Positions 1 to 11,584 are shown, counted from the stretch's first letter. The stretch: 64,000 bases of DNA from Litchfieldia salsa (GCF_900104555.1 NZ_FNJU01000002.1:124001-188000); one strand, 5' to 3'. Translations and numbers: made by a program. Notes: a model not told the origin generated them from the sequence alone.

Positions 1-976
1 TTGGTTTGTTTTGATTTTTATTCGGTTCGTTCTTGTCTGCCATGTTCTTACGAACAACTGTCTCATTATGGTCAATAGGTTCATTTCTAATAATAGGAAT
101 TGCCTTTGTTACTTCATTATCCTCTGGAGTTGCGAAACGTTCTTCATTCATCCTACTAGGACTAAAAGCTGTTCTGATATCCTCTTCCATTTCCTCAACT
201 GTCCCATAGCGGTGAAAGGGATCTTTTGCAGTCGCTTTTAAGATGATATTTTCCACACTTTGTGGAATAGAAGGATTCCATCTCTTAGGTGATGGTGTCT
301 CTGATTGTAAATGCTTTAAGGCAATTGAAACAGCAGACTCTCCATCAAAAGGTACCCTTCCAGTCAACAATTCAAATAAAACAATGCCTAATGAATAAAT
401 ATCTGATTTATTAGTTGCCATTCCTCCACGGGCTTGCTCAGGAGAGAGGTAATGAACAGAACCCAAAACCGAATTAGTTTGTGTAATGGTTGTTGAACTT
501 AGTGCAACAGCAATTCCAAAATCGGTTACTTTGACGGTTCCATCATTATCGACTAAGATGTTCTGTGGTTTAATATCTCGGTGTACTATATGATTATTGT
601 GTGCATGAGCAATTGCCGAAGTTAATTGCTGGATAATTTCTAAGGCTTCCTTTGAATCAAGTGGTGCATATTTTTGTATGTACTGTTTAAGAGTCTTGCC
701 TGGTACATATTCCATGACAATGTAGTAGATATCATTTTCTTCACCTACATCAAAAATACTTACAACATTTGGGTGTGCCAAACTAGTGGCAGAATGAGCT
801 TCTCGTCTAAAGCGCTTAATTAATTCTTCATCATTTGAAAAATCTAGGCGCAGGATTTTAATGGCAACATCTCTTTCAAGAATAACATCCCTTGCTAAAT
901 AGACATTTGCCATTCCACCGCCACCAATGACCTCAAGTATTTTATAGCGGCCACTTAATCGTCTTCCAATGAGCAT
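1..976 (-). CDS. prkC: Ser/Thr protein kinase PrkC, C-terminal part cut off by window edge
   Basis: This is a membrane-bound eukaryotic-type Ser/Thr kinase that phosphorylates translation and cell-wall proteins and, in B. subtilis, triggers spore germination on sensing muropeptides. The frame is open to base 1, so about 325 residues of the cytoplasmic part are present. Visible features are a glycine loop ([13 protein letters not shown]), the catalytic loop HRDIKPQN, then the activation segment, and a K/N-rich juxtamembrane linker at the window edge. The transmembrane helix and PASTA repeats expected of the family lie outside. I chose the ATG at 976 because MLIG matches the B. subtilis start. 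An in-frame ATG at 982 overlaps the prpC stop as TGATG, so the two genes are translationally coupled either way. The partner phosphatase is immediately upstream. Confidence 0.95.
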   Translation of the reverse strand, partial: MLIGRRLSGRYKILEVIGGGGMANVYLARDVILERDVAIKILRLDFSNDEELIKRFRREAHSATSLAHPNVVSIFDVGEENDIYYIVMEYVPGKTLKQYIQKYAPLDSKEALEIIQQLTSAIAHAHNNHIVHRDIKPQNILVDNDGTVKVTDFGIAVALSSTTITQTNSVLGSVHYLSPEQARGGMATNKSDIYSLGIVLFELLTGRVPFDGESAVSIALKHLQSETPSPKRWNPSIPQSVENIILKATAKDPFHRYGTVEEMEEDIRTAFSPSRMNEERFATPEDNEVTKAIPIIRNEPIDHNETVVRKNMADKNEPNKNQNKP

Positions 977-981
977 TCCCA

Positions 982-1731
982 TCACCCACTTTCACTCATA
1001 GACGGATACTGAACAATGACAAGTGTGATGTTATCTTCCCCACCGTTATCATTTGCCATTTGAACGAGCAATTGTGCTTTCTGTTCCAATTCTTCATTCG
1101 TATGTAGAATAGATTTTAGCTCTAATTCAGGTATTTTATTTGTTAATCCATCTGAACATAAAAGAAGCATATCTTCTTCTTCGAAAATAATGGTTTTCAT
1201 ATCAATTTCAACTGTTTGTTCCGTTCCTAACGCTCTGAGAATTACATTCTTTCTTGGATGATGTTCAGCATCTTCTTTGGAAATTTGACCAGATCTCACC
1301 AGTTCATTTACTAGTGTATGGTCATTTGTTAATTGATTAAAACCATTTGTATTTGATAGATAACAGCGACTATCGCCTATATGTGCAATTGTCGCAAATG
1401 TGTTAGAACAAATAACAGCATCTATGGTTGTCCCCATACCCAAGCATTCACTATTTTCCTGTGAATGCTTGTACAATTCAGAATTTAATCTTGAAATATT
1501 GGTTTGTAACCATTTTTCAGCATGTTCTGGGGTTTCAATGTCACTAGATTGTTCCCATCTTTCCTTTAGTAAAGAGGTTGCCATTGAACTAGCAACATCC
1601 CCAGCACGATGACCACCCATTCCATCAGCAACAACAGCTAATGTTAAACCATCATTATTCTTAAATACACCACAGCTATCTTCATTATGTGGTCTCACTT
1701 TTCCCCTGTCAGATAAACATACCGATTTCAT
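982..1731 (-). CDS. prpC: PP2C-family protein phosphatase PrpC (Stp)
   Basis: This metal-dependent phosphatase dephosphorylates PrkC and its substrates in the cytoplasm. The 249-residue product has the PP2C motifs in order: a [11 protein letters not shown]-type N-terminus, ADGMGGH with metal-binding Asp/Gly, AHIGDSR, the LCSDGLTN block and a GGEDN near the C-terminus. The open frame extends upstream to 1788 inside rlmN. I start at the ATG at 1731 because it matches the family N-terminus and is preceded by a GAGGTGA ribosome site within the last codons of rlmN. The gap to rlmN is only 4 bases and the stop overlaps prkC, so the kinase and its antagonist are made together. Confidence 0.96.
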   Translation of the reverse strand: MKSVCLSDRGKVRPHNEDSCGVFKNNDGLTLAVVADGMGGHRAGDVASSMATSLLKERWEQSSDIETPEHAEKWLQTNISRLNSELYKHSQENSECLGMGTTIDAVICSNTFATIAHIGDSRCYLSNTNGFNQLTNDHTLVNELVRSGQISKEDAEHHPRKNVILRALGTEQTVEIDMKTIIFEEEDMLLLCSDGLTNKIPELELKSILHTNEELEQKAQLLVQMANDNGGEDNITLVIVQYPSMSESG

Positions 1732-1735
1732 TGCT

Positions 1736-2827
1736 TCACCTCGTCTCCTCTTTTCGCTCCTTTGCACGCAGTTGTCCACAAGCAGCATCTATATCGTGAC
1801 CATGCTCTCGGCGAATCGTCACATTTACTTTATGTTTTTTTAATGTTTTCTCAAACTCAAAGATTTGATCCTTTGGTGTTCTTACGTAGTCTCTTTCAGG
1901 AACATAGTTTACAGGAATTAAATTCACATGACAATTAATACCTTTTATTAATTGTGCTAATTCTTCTGCATGTTCTACTTGATCATTAACTCCTCCAAAT
2001 AAGCCATACTCAAAGCTAACACGTCTACCTGTTTTATCAACATAATAACGGATTGCTTTCATAAGGTCAGGTAGGTTATATGCACGATTTATTGGCATTA
2101 GCTTTCCACGAATATCATTATTTGGGGCATGTAGTGATAATGCAAAATTGATTTGTAGGTTTTCATCCGCAAATTGATAAATTTTAGGGATAATCCCACT
2201 TGTTGAAACAGTAATGTGTCTAGCTCCAATGTTCAATCCTTTATCATGGTTTATAATTTTTAAGAAGGATAACATTTCATCATAATTATCAAAAGGTTCA
2301 CCGATTCCCATTATAACTACATGACTAACACGTTCATCCAGTTCGTCCAGTGCTTGTTGAACTTTTACAACCTGTGCAACAATTTCCCCTGCCTCAAGAT
2401 TTCTTTTTAAACCACCTAAAGTAGAGGCACAGAATGTACAACCAATACGACAACCAACTTGGGTTGTTACACAAACAGAATTACCATAATTATGGCGCAT
2501 TAAAACCGTTTCAATTGAATAGCCATCATGAAGTTCAAATAAGAATTTCATAGTTCCATCTTTTGATGTTTGCTGAATTAATGTCTTTAATGTAGTGAAA
2601 TTAAAATGTGCTGCTAATTTTTGTCTTAATTCCTTTGATAGATTGCTCATCTCTTCAAAATTAGACACTCTTTTTTCATATAACCATTCAAAAATTTGAG
2701 TCGCTCTGAAGGGTTTTTCTCCATTTTCACTTAGCCAAGTTTTCATCTCTTCTAACTGAAGAGTGTAAATTGATGGCTTCTTATTATCTTTCTCTGTAGA
2801 TGTCACTGTTGTTTTTACTTCTTCCAT
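1736..2827 (-). CDS. rlmN: 23S rRNA (A2503-C2) / tRNA (A37-C2) methyltransferase RlmN
   Basis: This is a radical-SAM methyltransferase that adds methyl to C2 of A2503 in 23S rRNA and of A37 in some tRNAs. Its 363 residues are the usual family length. The 4Fe-4S ligands lie in the C-x3-C-x2-C motif read as CRIGCTFC, followed by a [15 protein letters not shown]-binding block. A further cysteine near the C-terminus (DAACGQL) is the expected substrate-handling Cys. It starts 5 bases after the rsmB stop and runs to within 4 bases of prpC, so it sits in the middle of a def-fmt-rsmB-rlmN-prpC-prkC transcription unit. Confidence 0.97.
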   Translation of the reverse strand: MEEVKTTVTSTEKDNKKPSIYTLQLEEMKTWLSENGEKPFRATQIFEWLYEKRVSNFEEMSNLSKELRQKLAAHFNFTTLKTLIQQTSKDGTMKFLFELHDGYSIETVLMRHNYGNSVCVTTQVGCRIGCTFCASTLGGLKRNLEAGEIVAQVVKVQQALDELDERVSHVVIMGIGEPFDNYDEMLSFLKIINHDKGLNIGARHITVSTSGIIPKIYQFADENLQINFALSLHAPNNDIRGKLMPINRAYNLPDLMKAIRYYVDKTGRRVSFEYGLFGGVNDQVEHAEELAQLIKGINCHVNLIPVNYVPERDYVRTPKDQIFEFEKTLKKHKVNVTIRREHGHDIDAACGQLRAKERKEETR

Positions 2828-2832
2828 TAACT

Positions 2833-4176
2833 TTACACCTGCTTTCTAAAACTAGCAATAAAAAATCCATCCGTACCAAAATAATGAGGTAGTAGCTGTA
2901 CTTTTCCATTTGAAACATATTCCTTCACTTTTTCAGGAAGTCTGTTTGAGAGTTCACTGTCCAATTGAAAACTCGGATTAAAATCTAGAAACTCTTTTAC
3001 TACTTGTTCGTTTTCTTCTTCGTCAATAGTGCATGTACTATAGACGAGTGTTCCTCCATTTTTCACGAGAGGAGCTACTGCATCTAAAATTGATTTTTGA
3101 ACCTTTTTCAATTGATGAATGTCCTGTTCGCTTTTTGCATATTTGATGTCAGGCTTTCTACGTATTACCCCAAAACCAGAACAAGGTGCATCCACTAATA
3201 TTTTATCAAATGTTTCATTTTCAAAATGCTCTCCAACTGAACGACTGTCCATTGCTTTTGTATGAACATTAGTTAGTCCTAACCTGCTCACTTGTTCATC
3301 AATGAGTTTTATTTTATGGTTATGAAGATCAAGTGAGGTAACCGAACCACTATTTTCGAGTAACTCCGCAATATGTGTTGTCTTACCACCAGGAGCTGCA
3401 CAACTATCCAGCACCACATCACCATTTTCGAGTCCAAGAGCGTGAGCAACTAGCATGGAACTCTCATCCTGTATTGTTATTAATCCAGCTTTAAACAAGT
3501 TGGAATGAGCGATATTTCCTTTATTTATTTTTATACTATTTGGTGAAAGGTCTCCCACACTTGCTTCAATACCCTCTGACTTTAGTGTTTCTAACACCTC
3601 ATCAACTGTTGTTTTGGTCATATTCACTCTAGCGCTATGGATTGGTGGTACAAGATTGACTTCACACATCTTCTTAGCATTTTCATAGCCAAATGACTTA
3701 ACCCAACGGGAAACTAGCCATGTAGGATGACTTGTTTCGATTGATAATTTCTCAATTGGGTCTGAGATATCCTCTGTACTTGGTAAGCCATTACGCTGAA
3801 TCGTTCTTAATACGCCATTCACCATCGATGCAATTCCTTTATGCCCTCTTTTTTTAGCAATTTCAACTGCTTCAAAAAGGACTGCACGCTCTGGTATTCG
3901 ATCTAAATAGACCATTTGGTATAATGATAAGCGCAATAAAACAATTACCCAATTTTCAACTTTCTTTTTATTATTAACAAAAGGAGATAAATAGAAGTCA
4001 AGTGTATCTCTTCTTTGGATTGTTCCATATACAATCTCTGTTAATAACCCAGTATCTTTACTTGATAATTCATGCTTTTGTATCATTTTATTTAATAATA
4101 AATTACTATAAGCTTGATTTTTCTCAATTGATAGTAAGATTTCAAGCACTACTTCTCTAACATTTTTATTTGCCAT
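2833..4176 (-). CDS. rsmB: 16S rRNA (C967-C5) methyltransferase RsmB
   Basis: This SAM-dependent m5C methyltransferase acts on 16S rRNA C967 and is often annotated Sun/Fmu. The 447 residues comprise an N-terminal NusB-like RNA-binding domain (about residues 1-140) and a C-terminal Rossmann methyltransferase. The SAM loop is [13 protein letters not shown], motif IV is DAPCSG and motif VI is STCT; the last two carry the two cysteines of the RNA m5C mechanism. The stop is 4 bases before the rlmN start region and the start follows fmt by 4 bases, consistent with cotranscription. Confidence 0.96.
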   Translation of the reverse strand: MANKNVREVVLEILLSIEKNQAYSNLLLNKMIQKHELSSKDTGLLTEIVYGTIQRRDTLDFYLSPFVNNKKKVENWVIVLLRLSLYQMVYLDRIPERAVLFEAVEIAKKRGHKGIASMVNGVLRTIQRNGLPSTEDISDPIEKLSIETSHPTWLVSRWVKSFGYENAKKMCEVNLVPPIHSARVNMTKTTVDEVLETLKSEGIEASVGDLSPNSIKINKGNIAHSNLFKAGLITIQDESSMLVAHALGLENGDVVLDSCAAPGGKTTHIAELLENSGSVTSLDLHNHKIKLIDEQVSRLGLTNVHTKAMDSRSVGEHFENETFDKILVDAPCSGFGVIRRKPDIKYAKSEQDIHQLKKVQKSILDAVAPLVKNGGTLVYSTCTIDEEENEQVVKEFLDFNPSFQLDSELSNRLPEKVKEYVSNGKVQLLPHYFGTDGFFIASFRKQV

Positions 4177-4180
4177 TTTT

Positions 4181-5122
4181 TTACCCTAACTTATCTCCGA
4201 CTTTAATTGTTGACCCTCTTAAGAATTGTTCAGCAGTCATTCGTTTTTTACCAGCAGGTTGTAATTCTTTAATTCTTATGTAAGTAGCATCTCCAGTTGA
4301 AATGATTATGCCCCTATCCTCAATCTCTGTAATTACTCCAGCTTCAGCATTTGACGAACGATTCGTTGGAATTTTTTCTGCCCACCATAACTTAACAACC
4401 TCACCTTGGAATGTGGTATATGCTACTGGCCACGGATGTAAACCACGGATGTGGTTGTATATATCATTACCTTTTCTAGACCAATCTATTTTTTCTTGCT
4501 CTCTTTTAATATTTGAAGCAAATGTAGCTTTGGAATCGTCCTGTTTAATAGGAATAATCTTATCATCAAGAAGTAGGGGAATTGTTTCAGATAATAGCTT
4601 TGAACCTGCTGCACTCAATTTATCATGAAGAGAACCTACATGGTCATCTTCTAAAATTGGAACCTCCACTTGAGTAAGAATATCACCTGCATCAAGCTTC
4701 TTGACCATATACATAATTGTTACACCCGTTTTTTCCTTCCCTTCTATAATTGCATAATGTATTGGCGCTCCCCCTCTTAATTCAGGAAGTAGGGAAGCAT
4801 GTACATTAATACAACCATATTTTGGTGCTTCTAAAATTTCTTGTGGAAGTATTTGTCCAAATGCTGCTGTAACAATGAGATCTGGTTTGAGCTCTAATAC
4901 CTTGGTTAATTCACTTTCTTCCTTAATTTTCTCAGGCTGTAGCACTGGAATATTATGCTTTAAAGCTTCTACTTTCACAGGAGGTGGTGTTAACACTCTC
5001 TTCCTACCAACAGGACGATCTGGCTGTGTCACTACACCAACAATATGGTATCCATCTTCAATTAGTTGCCTAAGAACGGGTACTGAAAAATCGGGAGTAC
5101 CCATAAATACTATTCTTTCCAT
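4181..5122 (-). CDS. fmt: Methionyl-tRNA formyltransferase
   Basis: The enzyme transfers a formyl group from 10-formyl-THF to initiator Met-tRNA. The 313-residue protein starts with [17 protein letters not shown] and has the catalytic-domain block [21 protein letters not shown], which contains the family's Asn/His residues. A C-terminal OB-like tRNA-binding domain ends with a [13 protein letters not shown] motif. It lies directly downstream of def, the deformylase that removes the formyl group. This is the classic def-fmt pairing. Confidence 0.97.
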   Translation of the reverse strand: MERIVFMGTPDFSVPVLRQLIEDGYHIVGVVTQPDRPVGRKRVLTPPPVKVEALKHNIPVLQPEKIKEESELTKVLELKPDLIVTAAFGQILPQEILEAPKYGCINVHASLLPELRGGAPIHYAIIEGKEKTGVTIMYMVKKLDAGDILTQVEVPILEDDHVGSLHDKLSAAGSKLLSETIPLLLDDKIIPIKQDDSKATFASNIKREQEKIDWSRKGNDIYNHIRGLHPWPVAYTTFQGEVVKLWWAEKIPTNRSSNAEAGVITEIEDRGIIISTGDATYIRIKELQPAGKKRMTAEQFLRGSTIKVGDKLG

Positions 5123-5130
5123 TTACAATC

Positions 5131-5604
5131 CTACCCTTCTAATTCGCCTTCTTCGTAATATCTTAAGACCTTTGATGTAAATAAGATTCCATTCAAGTGA
5201 TCAATCTCATGTTGAATCGCTCTTGCTAGAAACCCACTTGCCTCAAGTGTATATGTCTTGCCTCGACGGTTTTGAGCTCTAACATGAATTGTCTGGGAAC
5301 GACTAACTTCTCCAAATAATCCTGGAAAACTTAAACACCCCTCAGGTCCTGTTTGTTCACCACTAAAAGAGATAATAGATGGATTAATAAGGTCAATACG
5401 CCCATGTTTATCACCAATATCAACGATTGCAATTTGCTTGGTTACACCAATTTGCGGTGCTGCTAAACCCACACCATCTGCCTCAAGCATTGTATCATAC
5501 ATGTTATTCAATAGCTTGGTTAAAGCTTGATCAAAGCTCGTTACCCTTTCACATTTTTTTTCTAGTATTTCTGATGGGTGCTCAACAATTTTTAATAAAG
5601 GCAA
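5131..5604 (-). CDS. def: Peptide deformylase
   Basis: This metalloenzyme removes the N-formyl group from nascent proteins. The 157 residues show all three deformylase motifs: GVGLAAPQIG, EGCLSFPG with the metal-binding Cys, and QHEIDHLNG with the two metal-binding His and the catalytic Glu. It has the short length of the type that in B. subtilis is encoded next to priA. The stop lies 8 bases before fmt. Upstream there are about 80 bases to the end of priA. Confidence 0.97.
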   Translation of the reverse strand: MPLLKIVEHPSEILEKKCERVTSFDQALTKLLNNMYDTMLEADGVGLAAPQIGVTKQIAIVDIGDKHGRIDLINPSIISFSGEQTGPEGCLSFPGLFGEVSRSQTIHVRAQNRRGKTYTLEASGFLARAIQHEIDHLNGILFTSKVLRYYEEGELEG

Positions 5605-5684
5605 AACTGTTCCTCCAAATGCAAGTATTCTCGTGTAGTAATACTACTAATTATTACCATAGAGTAAGAAATTTATATTTATCG

Positions 5685-8099
5685 TTACATTAAAATGTAT
5701 GGATTAAGATCAAAAGAGAGACCAAGCCCTTTGCCTGAGATTTCTCTTTGATATCTTGTTAAGATTTGTTTCAAAAGCTTCGTTAAGTTCGGTTCTTGCT
5801 TGTATTTTATCATGCATTGATACCGATATCTATTATTGATCCTTGGAATTGGTGAAGCAACAGGCCCTAAAATAATCGCTTGTTCTGACAAAGAATTACG
5901 TAAATGAGAAGTAATTTTCTCTGCCACCTCAACTACCTTTAATACCTCCGGATGCGAAATGGATAATAATGCCATAAAATAATAGGGTGGATATGCATGT
6001 TGTCTTCTTATCGACATTTCGTTTTGGTAGAAAGAATCATAGTCATGATGACTTGCTAATTGGATACTATAATGTTCTGGTGTATAAGTCTGTACAACGA
6101 CTTCTCCAAGCAACTCATGTCTTCCGGCTCTTCCACTAACTTGAGTTAATAATTGAAACGTTTTTTCAGATGATCGGAAGTCGGGTAGATGCAACATCGT
6201 ATCAGCAGCTAAAACACCGACCAATGTGACATAAGGAAAGTCTAGACCCTTAGCAATCATTTGAGTGCCAAGTAAGATATCAGCTTTCCTCTCACCAAAA
6301 TCATTCAGAAGTCGCTCATGCGCACCTTTTCTACTAGTGGTATCTACATCCATCCGTATGACTCTTGCCTGGGGAAGTATCTTTGTTAATTCTTCCTCTA
6401 CTTTTTGTGTTCCAGTTCCAAAAAAACGAATATGCTCACTATCACACTCAGGGCATGTCTTAAGCATCGGAATTTCATGTGCACAATAATGACATTTAAG
6501 CGACTGACTTGAACGATGATATGTTAAGGAAATATCACAATGTGGACAATTCATTACAAATCCACAGTCACGACACATTACAAATGAAGAATAGCCTCTT
6601 CGATTTAATAGGAGAACCGATTGCTCCTTCTTTTCTAATCGATCATTTAATTTTTCAAATAGAGATGTGGAGAACATAGACCGGTTACCGCCCTTTAATT
6701 CCTCACGCATATCAACAATCTCTACTGTTGGTAAGGGTCTATCATTCACCCTTTCCCTTAATGTTAGTAATTTATACACATCCTTGGAAGTTCTAGCAAA
6801 GGATTCTAGAGTTGGGGTTGCACTACCTAAAATTACAGGGCAATTATGGTATTGTCCTCGAAATATAGAAACATCCCTTGCATGGTACCGAGGATTGTCT
6901 TCTTGTTTATAGCTTGTCTCATGCTCTTCATCAATAATAATAATTCCAACATTTTCAAACGGCGCAAAAACAGCTGACCTTGCACCGACAACAACACTCA
7001 CTTCTTTTCGGTGAATCTTTCTCCATTCATCATACTTCTCACCCGTACCTAATCCACTATGTAATACAGCCACCTTTGATCCGAATCGTCCTTTAAAACG
7101 TTTGACCATCTGTGGTGTTAAGGAAATTTCTGGGACAAGCACAATTGCTTCTTGTCCTTTTTTTAGCACAGTTTCGATTGACTGCAAATATACCTCAGTC
7201 TTTCCACTTCCCGTTACACCATATAATAAAAATACTTCATGTTGATCTTCTTCAATGGATTGTAGGATTGGTGTAATGACCTTTGTTTGTTCTTTCGTTA
7301 ACGGTAGAGGAGTAGTTGGTTCAAAGTGATGATGTTCAAAAGGATCTCTATAGGATTCAACATTAACCTGTTTTAACACACCTTTTTTAATAAGCGTTTT
7401 GATCGAAGCCTCTGTACCATTTACTATATTCAATAAGTCTTTTATTTCAACTGAATCAGGTTTTTTTATAAAGTATTCAATCGTTTCCTTTTGTTTTATT
7501 GCTTGTGATGGAAGAGTTTTTAACAGCTCCATTAATTCCTCTTTTGATAAGACTGGTAAAACATGCCTTACTGTCTTTTTGGAGGCACGGTCTTTTACTT
7601 TGTAAACGACTTCTAATGAACCTGACTGTATTGCCTTTTGGAATAATGTAAGTTCATTGCTTTTCTCCACTTGCTCCCAAGGTACTACATGATTGATTTG
7701 AAACCATTTACTAATTACTGGGTCCAACTTCTCCAAAAATTCATTTGAAGTCAATCGAATTTCCTTTTCATATTTTGCTCTCATAGCAGCCGGTAACATG
7801 ACTTGTAGTGCTGATATCTTAAAACTAAGTGTCTTCTCAGTTAACCAGTTACCTACATCTAATAGTTCCTTTGTTAAAACTGGAGTTAAATCTAAAATTG
7901 TATGGATTTCCTTTAATTTCTCGATTTCTGTTGTCTCACTAATCTCCATTACAAACCCTTGAACCTTTCTTGGACCAAATGGAACAATTACTCGCATTCC
8001 TGGTGCGATAAGATCGTTCCACTTTGGAGGAATCAAGTAGTCAAATAGACGATCAGTTTGCATGGCCGGAACATCAACTACTACACGTGCTGTCTTCAT
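5685..8099 (-). CDS. priA: Primosomal replication restart helicase PriA
   Basis: This superfamily-2 3'-5' helicase reloads DnaB-type helicase at stalled forks. The 804-residue protein has an N-terminal DNA-binding domain, a Walker A GVTGSGKTEVYL, a DEEH Walker B, and a helicase core interrupted by a zinc-binding insert of paired cysteines (CRDCGF, CPHCD, CHYC, CPECD). It ends FDLNPYILM. The ATG overlaps the coaBC stop as ATGA, so translation is coupled. The 80-base gap to def is the only sizeable space in this part of the operon. Confidence 0.97.
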   Translation of the reverse strand: MKTARVVVDVPAMQTDRLFDYLIPPKWNDLIAPGMRVIVPFGPRKVQGFVMEISETTEIEKLKEIHTILDLTPVLTKELLDVGNWLTEKTLSFKISALQVMLPAAMRAKYEKEIRLTSNEFLEKLDPVISKWFQINHVVPWEQVEKSNELTLFQKAIQSGSLEVVYKVKDRASKKTVRHVLPVLSKEELMELLKTLPSQAIKQKETIEYFIKKPDSVEIKDLLNIVNGTEASIKTLIKKGVLKQVNVESYRDPFEHHHFEPTTPLPLTKEQTKVITPILQSIEEDQHEVFLLYGVTGSGKTEVYLQSIETVLKKGQEAIVLVPEISLTPQMVKRFKGRFGSKVAVLHSGLGTGEKYDEWRKIHRKEVSVVVGARSAVFAPFENVGIIIIDEEHETSYKQEDNPRYHARDVSIFRGQYHNCPVILGSATPTLESFARTSKDVYKLLTLRERVNDRPLPTVEIVDMREELKGGNRSMFSTSLFEKLNDRLEKKEQSVLLLNRRGYSSFVMCRDCGFVMNCPHCDISLTYHRSSQSLKCHYCAHEIPMLKTCPECDSEHIRFFGTGTQKVEEELTKILPQARVIRMDVDTTSRKGAHERLLNDFGERKADILLGTQMIAKGLDFPYVTLVGVLAADTMLHLPDFRSSEKTFQLLTQVSGRAGRHELLGEVVVQTYTPEHYSIQLASHHDYDSFYQNEMSIRRQHAYPPYYFMALLSISHPEVLKVVEVAEKITSHLRNSLSEQAIILGPVASPIPRINNRYRYQCMIKYKQEPNLTKLLKQILTRYQREISGKGLGLSFDLNPYILM

Positions 8100-9304
8100 C
8101 GACTTTCATCCATTAATAGTTTAGAAGCCTCTTCTATAATACATTTAGCCACTTCTTTCTTTGATAATAGTGGTAACTTAGTAGATGTACCATCCTTTTT
8201 ATACATCGTCACAATATTCGTCTCAGATGCAAAACCAGCACCTGCCTCTGTTAGATTATTCGCAACAACCATATCTAAGTTTTTGGAATTTAATTTCTTT
8301 CTGGCATACTCTTCTACATGTTCAGTTTCAGCGGCAAAACCAACTAAGAGCTGTCCTCTCTTCTGATCACCAAGGGTTTTTAGAATATCAATTGTTCTTT
8401 CCATCTCTATATTAATGTTGCCTGGTTGTTTTTTCACTTTATTATTCATCACTATCGTTGGACGATAATCTGCGACAGCAGCGGTTTTTATAACAAGATC
8501 GACATTTTCATAAACTGCCATAACTTGTTCAAACATCTCTTGTGCTGTCTCAATATGAATAATCTTTACATTTGTAGGCACTGGAAGGCTAGTTGGACCT
8601 GAAATTAAAAGCACTTCTGCTCCTGATTTTGCTGCCTCCTCTGCAATTGCATAACCCATCTTCCCTGTTGAATGGTTCGATACAAACCGAACAGGATCAA
8701 TCATCTCTCTCGTTGGTCCTGCAGTCACTAGCACTCTCTTACCTTTCAAACGATCTGTTGAAGTATCGAAGAAGGAATTCAGAATCTCAAGAATTTTTTC
8801 AGGTTCTTCTAACCTTCCCTTTCCAACATATCCACACGCAAGATGCCCTTCTGAGGGCTCAATAAAACGATATCCATAGTTTGCAAGTGTAAGGATGTTT
8901 TTTTGTACAGCTGGATGATCATACATATGTACATTCATTGCAGGAGCGATCCAAACTGGAGCAGTTGTTGCTAATAGTGTTGTCGTTACCATATCATCTG
9001 CCAAACCATTTGCAAGTTTCCCGATGATATTAGCAGTTGCAGGAGCAACAATCACTAAATCTGCCCAATCTGCCAAATCTATATGTGCAATTACTCGCGA
9101 GTCCTTTTCATCAAATGTATCGTAAAATACATCGTTCCGTGATAGTGCCTGAAAAGTAAGTGGTGAGACAAACTCTTTGGCAGATTCTGTCATAACAACT
9201 TTTACGTTTGCACCTGCCTGTGTTAATTTACTTGTTAATGCTGCTGCCTTATAAACAGCAATCCCACCACTCACACAAAGCAAAATCTTCTTTTGATTAA
9301 GCAT
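8096..9304 (-). CDS. coaBC: Bifunctional phosphopantothenoylcysteine decarboxylase / phosphopantothenate-cysteine ligase
   Basis: This enzyme carries out two successive steps of coenzyme A synthesis. In the 402 residues, the N-terminal CoaC half is an FMN flavoprotein with the PAMNVHMY motif and the HLACGYVGKGRLEEP substrate-clamp Cys. The C-terminal CoaB half begins near residue 190 with GKRVLVTAGPTREMIDPVRF and has the SNHSTGKMGYA nucleotide site. The start has a GGGGG ribosome site 6 bases upstream. The end overlaps priA by 4 bases. Confidence 0.97.
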   Translation of the reverse strand: MLNQKKILLCVSGGIAVYKAAALTSKLTQAGANVKVVMTESAKEFVSPLTFQALSRNDVFYDTFDEKDSRVIAHIDLADWADLVIVAPATANIIGKLANGLADDMVTTTLLATTAPVWIAPAMNVHMYDHPAVQKNILTLANYGYRFIEPSEGHLACGYVGKGRLEEPEKILEILNSFFDTSTDRLKGKRVLVTAGPTREMIDPVRFVSNHSTGKMGYAIAEEAAKSGAEVLLISGPTSLPVPTNVKIIHIETAQEMFEQVMAVYENVDLVIKTAAVADYRPTIVMNNKVKKQPGNINIEMERTIDILKTLGDQKRGQLLVGFAAETEHVEEYARKKLNSKNLDMVVANNLTEAGAGFASETNIVTMYKKDGTSTKLPLLSKKEVAKCIIEEASKLLMDESR

Positions 9305-9367
9305 ACGTATCCCCCATCTTCAAATTTCTCTTTAAAGCTTAAGGCGTCTTCAAATTCTCCTAAAATT

Positions 9368-9417
9368 AAAAAAAGACTGTCCCATGTGCAAAGTGCCAGG
9401 CACTTATTGGACAGCCC
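9368..9417 (-). terminator. Hairpin with nested palindrome between rpoZ and coaBC
   Basis: Read on the minus strand, GGCTGTCC and GGGACAGTC form outer arms followed by a run of seven T, as in an intrinsic terminator. Inside the loop is a second perfect palindrome, AAGTGCC-T-GGCACTT (plus-strand 9391-9405). It would end transcription of the remA-gmk-rpoZ group before coaBC, probably partially. Confidence 0.7.
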
Positions 9418-9425
9418 CTCATAAA

Positions 9426-9665
9426 TTATTCTGCGTTAGTAGTCGTTGGAGTTGTATCAACATGGTCATTTTTTTCAGATGTGTAAGTTAATACTCCTGC
9501 ATCTATTTCTTCTAATGCTTTCCCAACGAACTTGTGAGAACGAGGTTTTACCATTCTTTGATCTTTGTTTTGTTGCATTAAACGTGCTCTTTTTGCAGCC
9601 ACAGTCACCAAAGTGTATTTAGAATCTAATTTATTCATTAACTTATCTATTGATGGATATAACAT
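9426..9665 (-). CDS. rpoZ: RNA polymerase omega subunit
   Basis: This small subunit helps assemble RNA polymerase. It is 79 residues, slightly longer than the 67 of B. subtilis because of an acidic, Thr-rich tail ([12 protein letters not shown]). The conserved core is [20 protein letters not shown], then AAKRARLM and [13 protein letters not shown]. It starts 1 base after the gmk stop and is followed by a terminator-like hairpin. The remA-gmk-rpoZ order is the usual Firmicutes one. Confidence 0.96.
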   Translation of the reverse strand: MLYPSIDKLMNKLDSKYTLVTVAAKRARLMQQNKDQRMVKPRSHKFVGKALEEIDAGVLTYTSEKNDHVDTTPTTTNAE

Positions 9666-9666
9666 A

Positions 9667-10299
<633 letters not shown>

Positions 10300-10563
10300 C
10301 TACCCTTCATCTTGTATGTCATCTTTATTTGTTAATCGTTGAGCTACTGTTTCTGGTTGTACAGCAGAGAGTATCACATGGTCACTGTCCATAATAATCA
10401 CGGCACGGGTTCTTCTACCATATGTTGCATCAATTAACATACCTCGATCCCGAGCTTCTTGAATGGTCCTTTTGATAGGAGCAGATTCTGGACTTACAAT
10501 TGAGATAATACGATTAGCAGAAACAATATTTCCAAATCCTATATTAATTAATTTAATGTTCAT
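10300..10563 (-). CDS. remA: DNA-binding biofilm matrix regulator RemA (DUF370)
   Basis: RemA is a small ring-forming DNA-binding protein that activates matrix and osmoprotection genes in B. subtilis. The 87 residues read [12 protein letters not shown] at the start and [24 protein letters not shown] near the end, an almost invariant family sequence. Position between yicC and gmk is conserved in Bacilli. The B. subtilis name for the gene is ylzA/remA. Confidence 0.94.
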   Translation of the reverse strand: MNIKLINIGFGNIVSANRIISIVSPESAPIKRTIQEARDRGMLIDATYGRRTRAVIIMDSDHVILSAVQPETVAQRLTNKDDIQDEG

Positions 10564-10637
10564 CCATGCTCCCCCAATACTTCCCTAAAATCTATTTTTA
10601 CCGCTAGAAGTCTTTCATAATCAGGAAATGAAATTTT

Positions 10638-11513
10638 CTATTCAATATTCTGAACTTGCTCTTTTACTTTTTCTAACAAGCTCTTAATATCAACTACAAG
10701 TATTGAAATGCTTTCGTCATTCGCTTTCGCACCAATTGTATTAATTTCTCTATTCATTTCTTGTACAATGAAATCAAGCTTTCTTCCAACTGCACCACTA
10801 TTTTGAAGAGTATCGATAAACTGACTTGCGTGACTTTTTAGTCTTGTTATCTCTTCATTAATGTCTGCTTTCTCAGCAAAGATTGCGACTTCAGTTATAA
10901 ATTTACTTTCATCAATGGTATCAGAAACATATTCGCTCACTTTTTTAATCATTCTATCACGGTAATTTTGAATGACAGTAGGAGCTAAAAGTGAAATCTG
11001 TTCAACCAAGTTCATAATATGTAAGATTTGTTCTTTTATTATATTATAAAGCTGTTTACCTTCTACTTCTCTCATTTCTTTTAATTGGTCCATAGCTGAG
11101 TGGACTGCTTTAAGAATAAAGGATTGCAACTCTGGATAATCGGTTTCTTCTTCAACTATTGAAGTAACACCCTCTAGATTAATTAACCTTTCGATTGTCA
11201 CATCTTCCTTTAATGAGTATCGACCCTTTACTTGGGTGAGGAGTTCATAGTAATTGTCCATTAAACCCCAGTCAATTTCTACTTTCCGCTTAACAATGCC
11301 CTCTCCATCAACTGTTAAAAAAAGCTCGATCCTACCACGATTTACGTATTCATGGACTGCCTTTTTAATTTTATCTTCAATAACCATCAGTTGTCTAGGC
11401 ATTCTTAACTGAATTTCACAAAAACGATGGTTTACTGACTTCACTTCAACAGTAACACTCAATGCCGCTGTCGACTCTGTGGCTCTGCCAAAACCTGTCA
11501 TACTTACAATCAT
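10638..11513 (-). CDS. yloC: YicC/YloC family endoribonuclease
   Basis: The 291 residues start MIVSMTGFGRATES, the hallmark of the YicC family, and end with the DUF1732 domain (GRKLDFIVQEMNREINTIGAK). Members are endoribonucleases that help degrade small RNAs in E. coli; the exact role in Bacillus is less well known. It lies upstream of remA-gmk-rpoZ with a 74-base gap and downstream of a terminator that closes the Ca2+ ATPase gene, so it probably has its own promoter. Confidence 0.93.
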   Translation of the reverse strand: MIVSMTGFGRATESTAALSVTVEVKSVNHRFCEIQLRMPRQLMVIEDKIKKAVHEYVNRGRIELFLTVDGEGIVKRKVEIDWGLMDNYYELLTQVKGRYSLKEDVTIERLINLEGVTSIVEEETDYPELQSFILKAVHSAMDQLKEMREVEGKQLYNIIKEQILHIMNLVEQISLLAPTVIQNYRDRMIKKVSEYVSDTIDESKFITEVAIFAEKADINEEITRLKSHASQFIDTLQNSGAVGRKLDFIVQEMNREINTIGAKANDESISILVVDIKSLLEKVKEQVQNIE

Positions 11514-11584
11514 AAATCATCACATCCAAAATACGCTAAAATTATATTTTATCATTGATTATATCATATTAATAGCCACTTCAT

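Noticed and set aside
11-241. 76-residue plus-strand frame at the left edge
   Set aside because: It is antisense to the prkC coding frame, which has clear kinase motifs.
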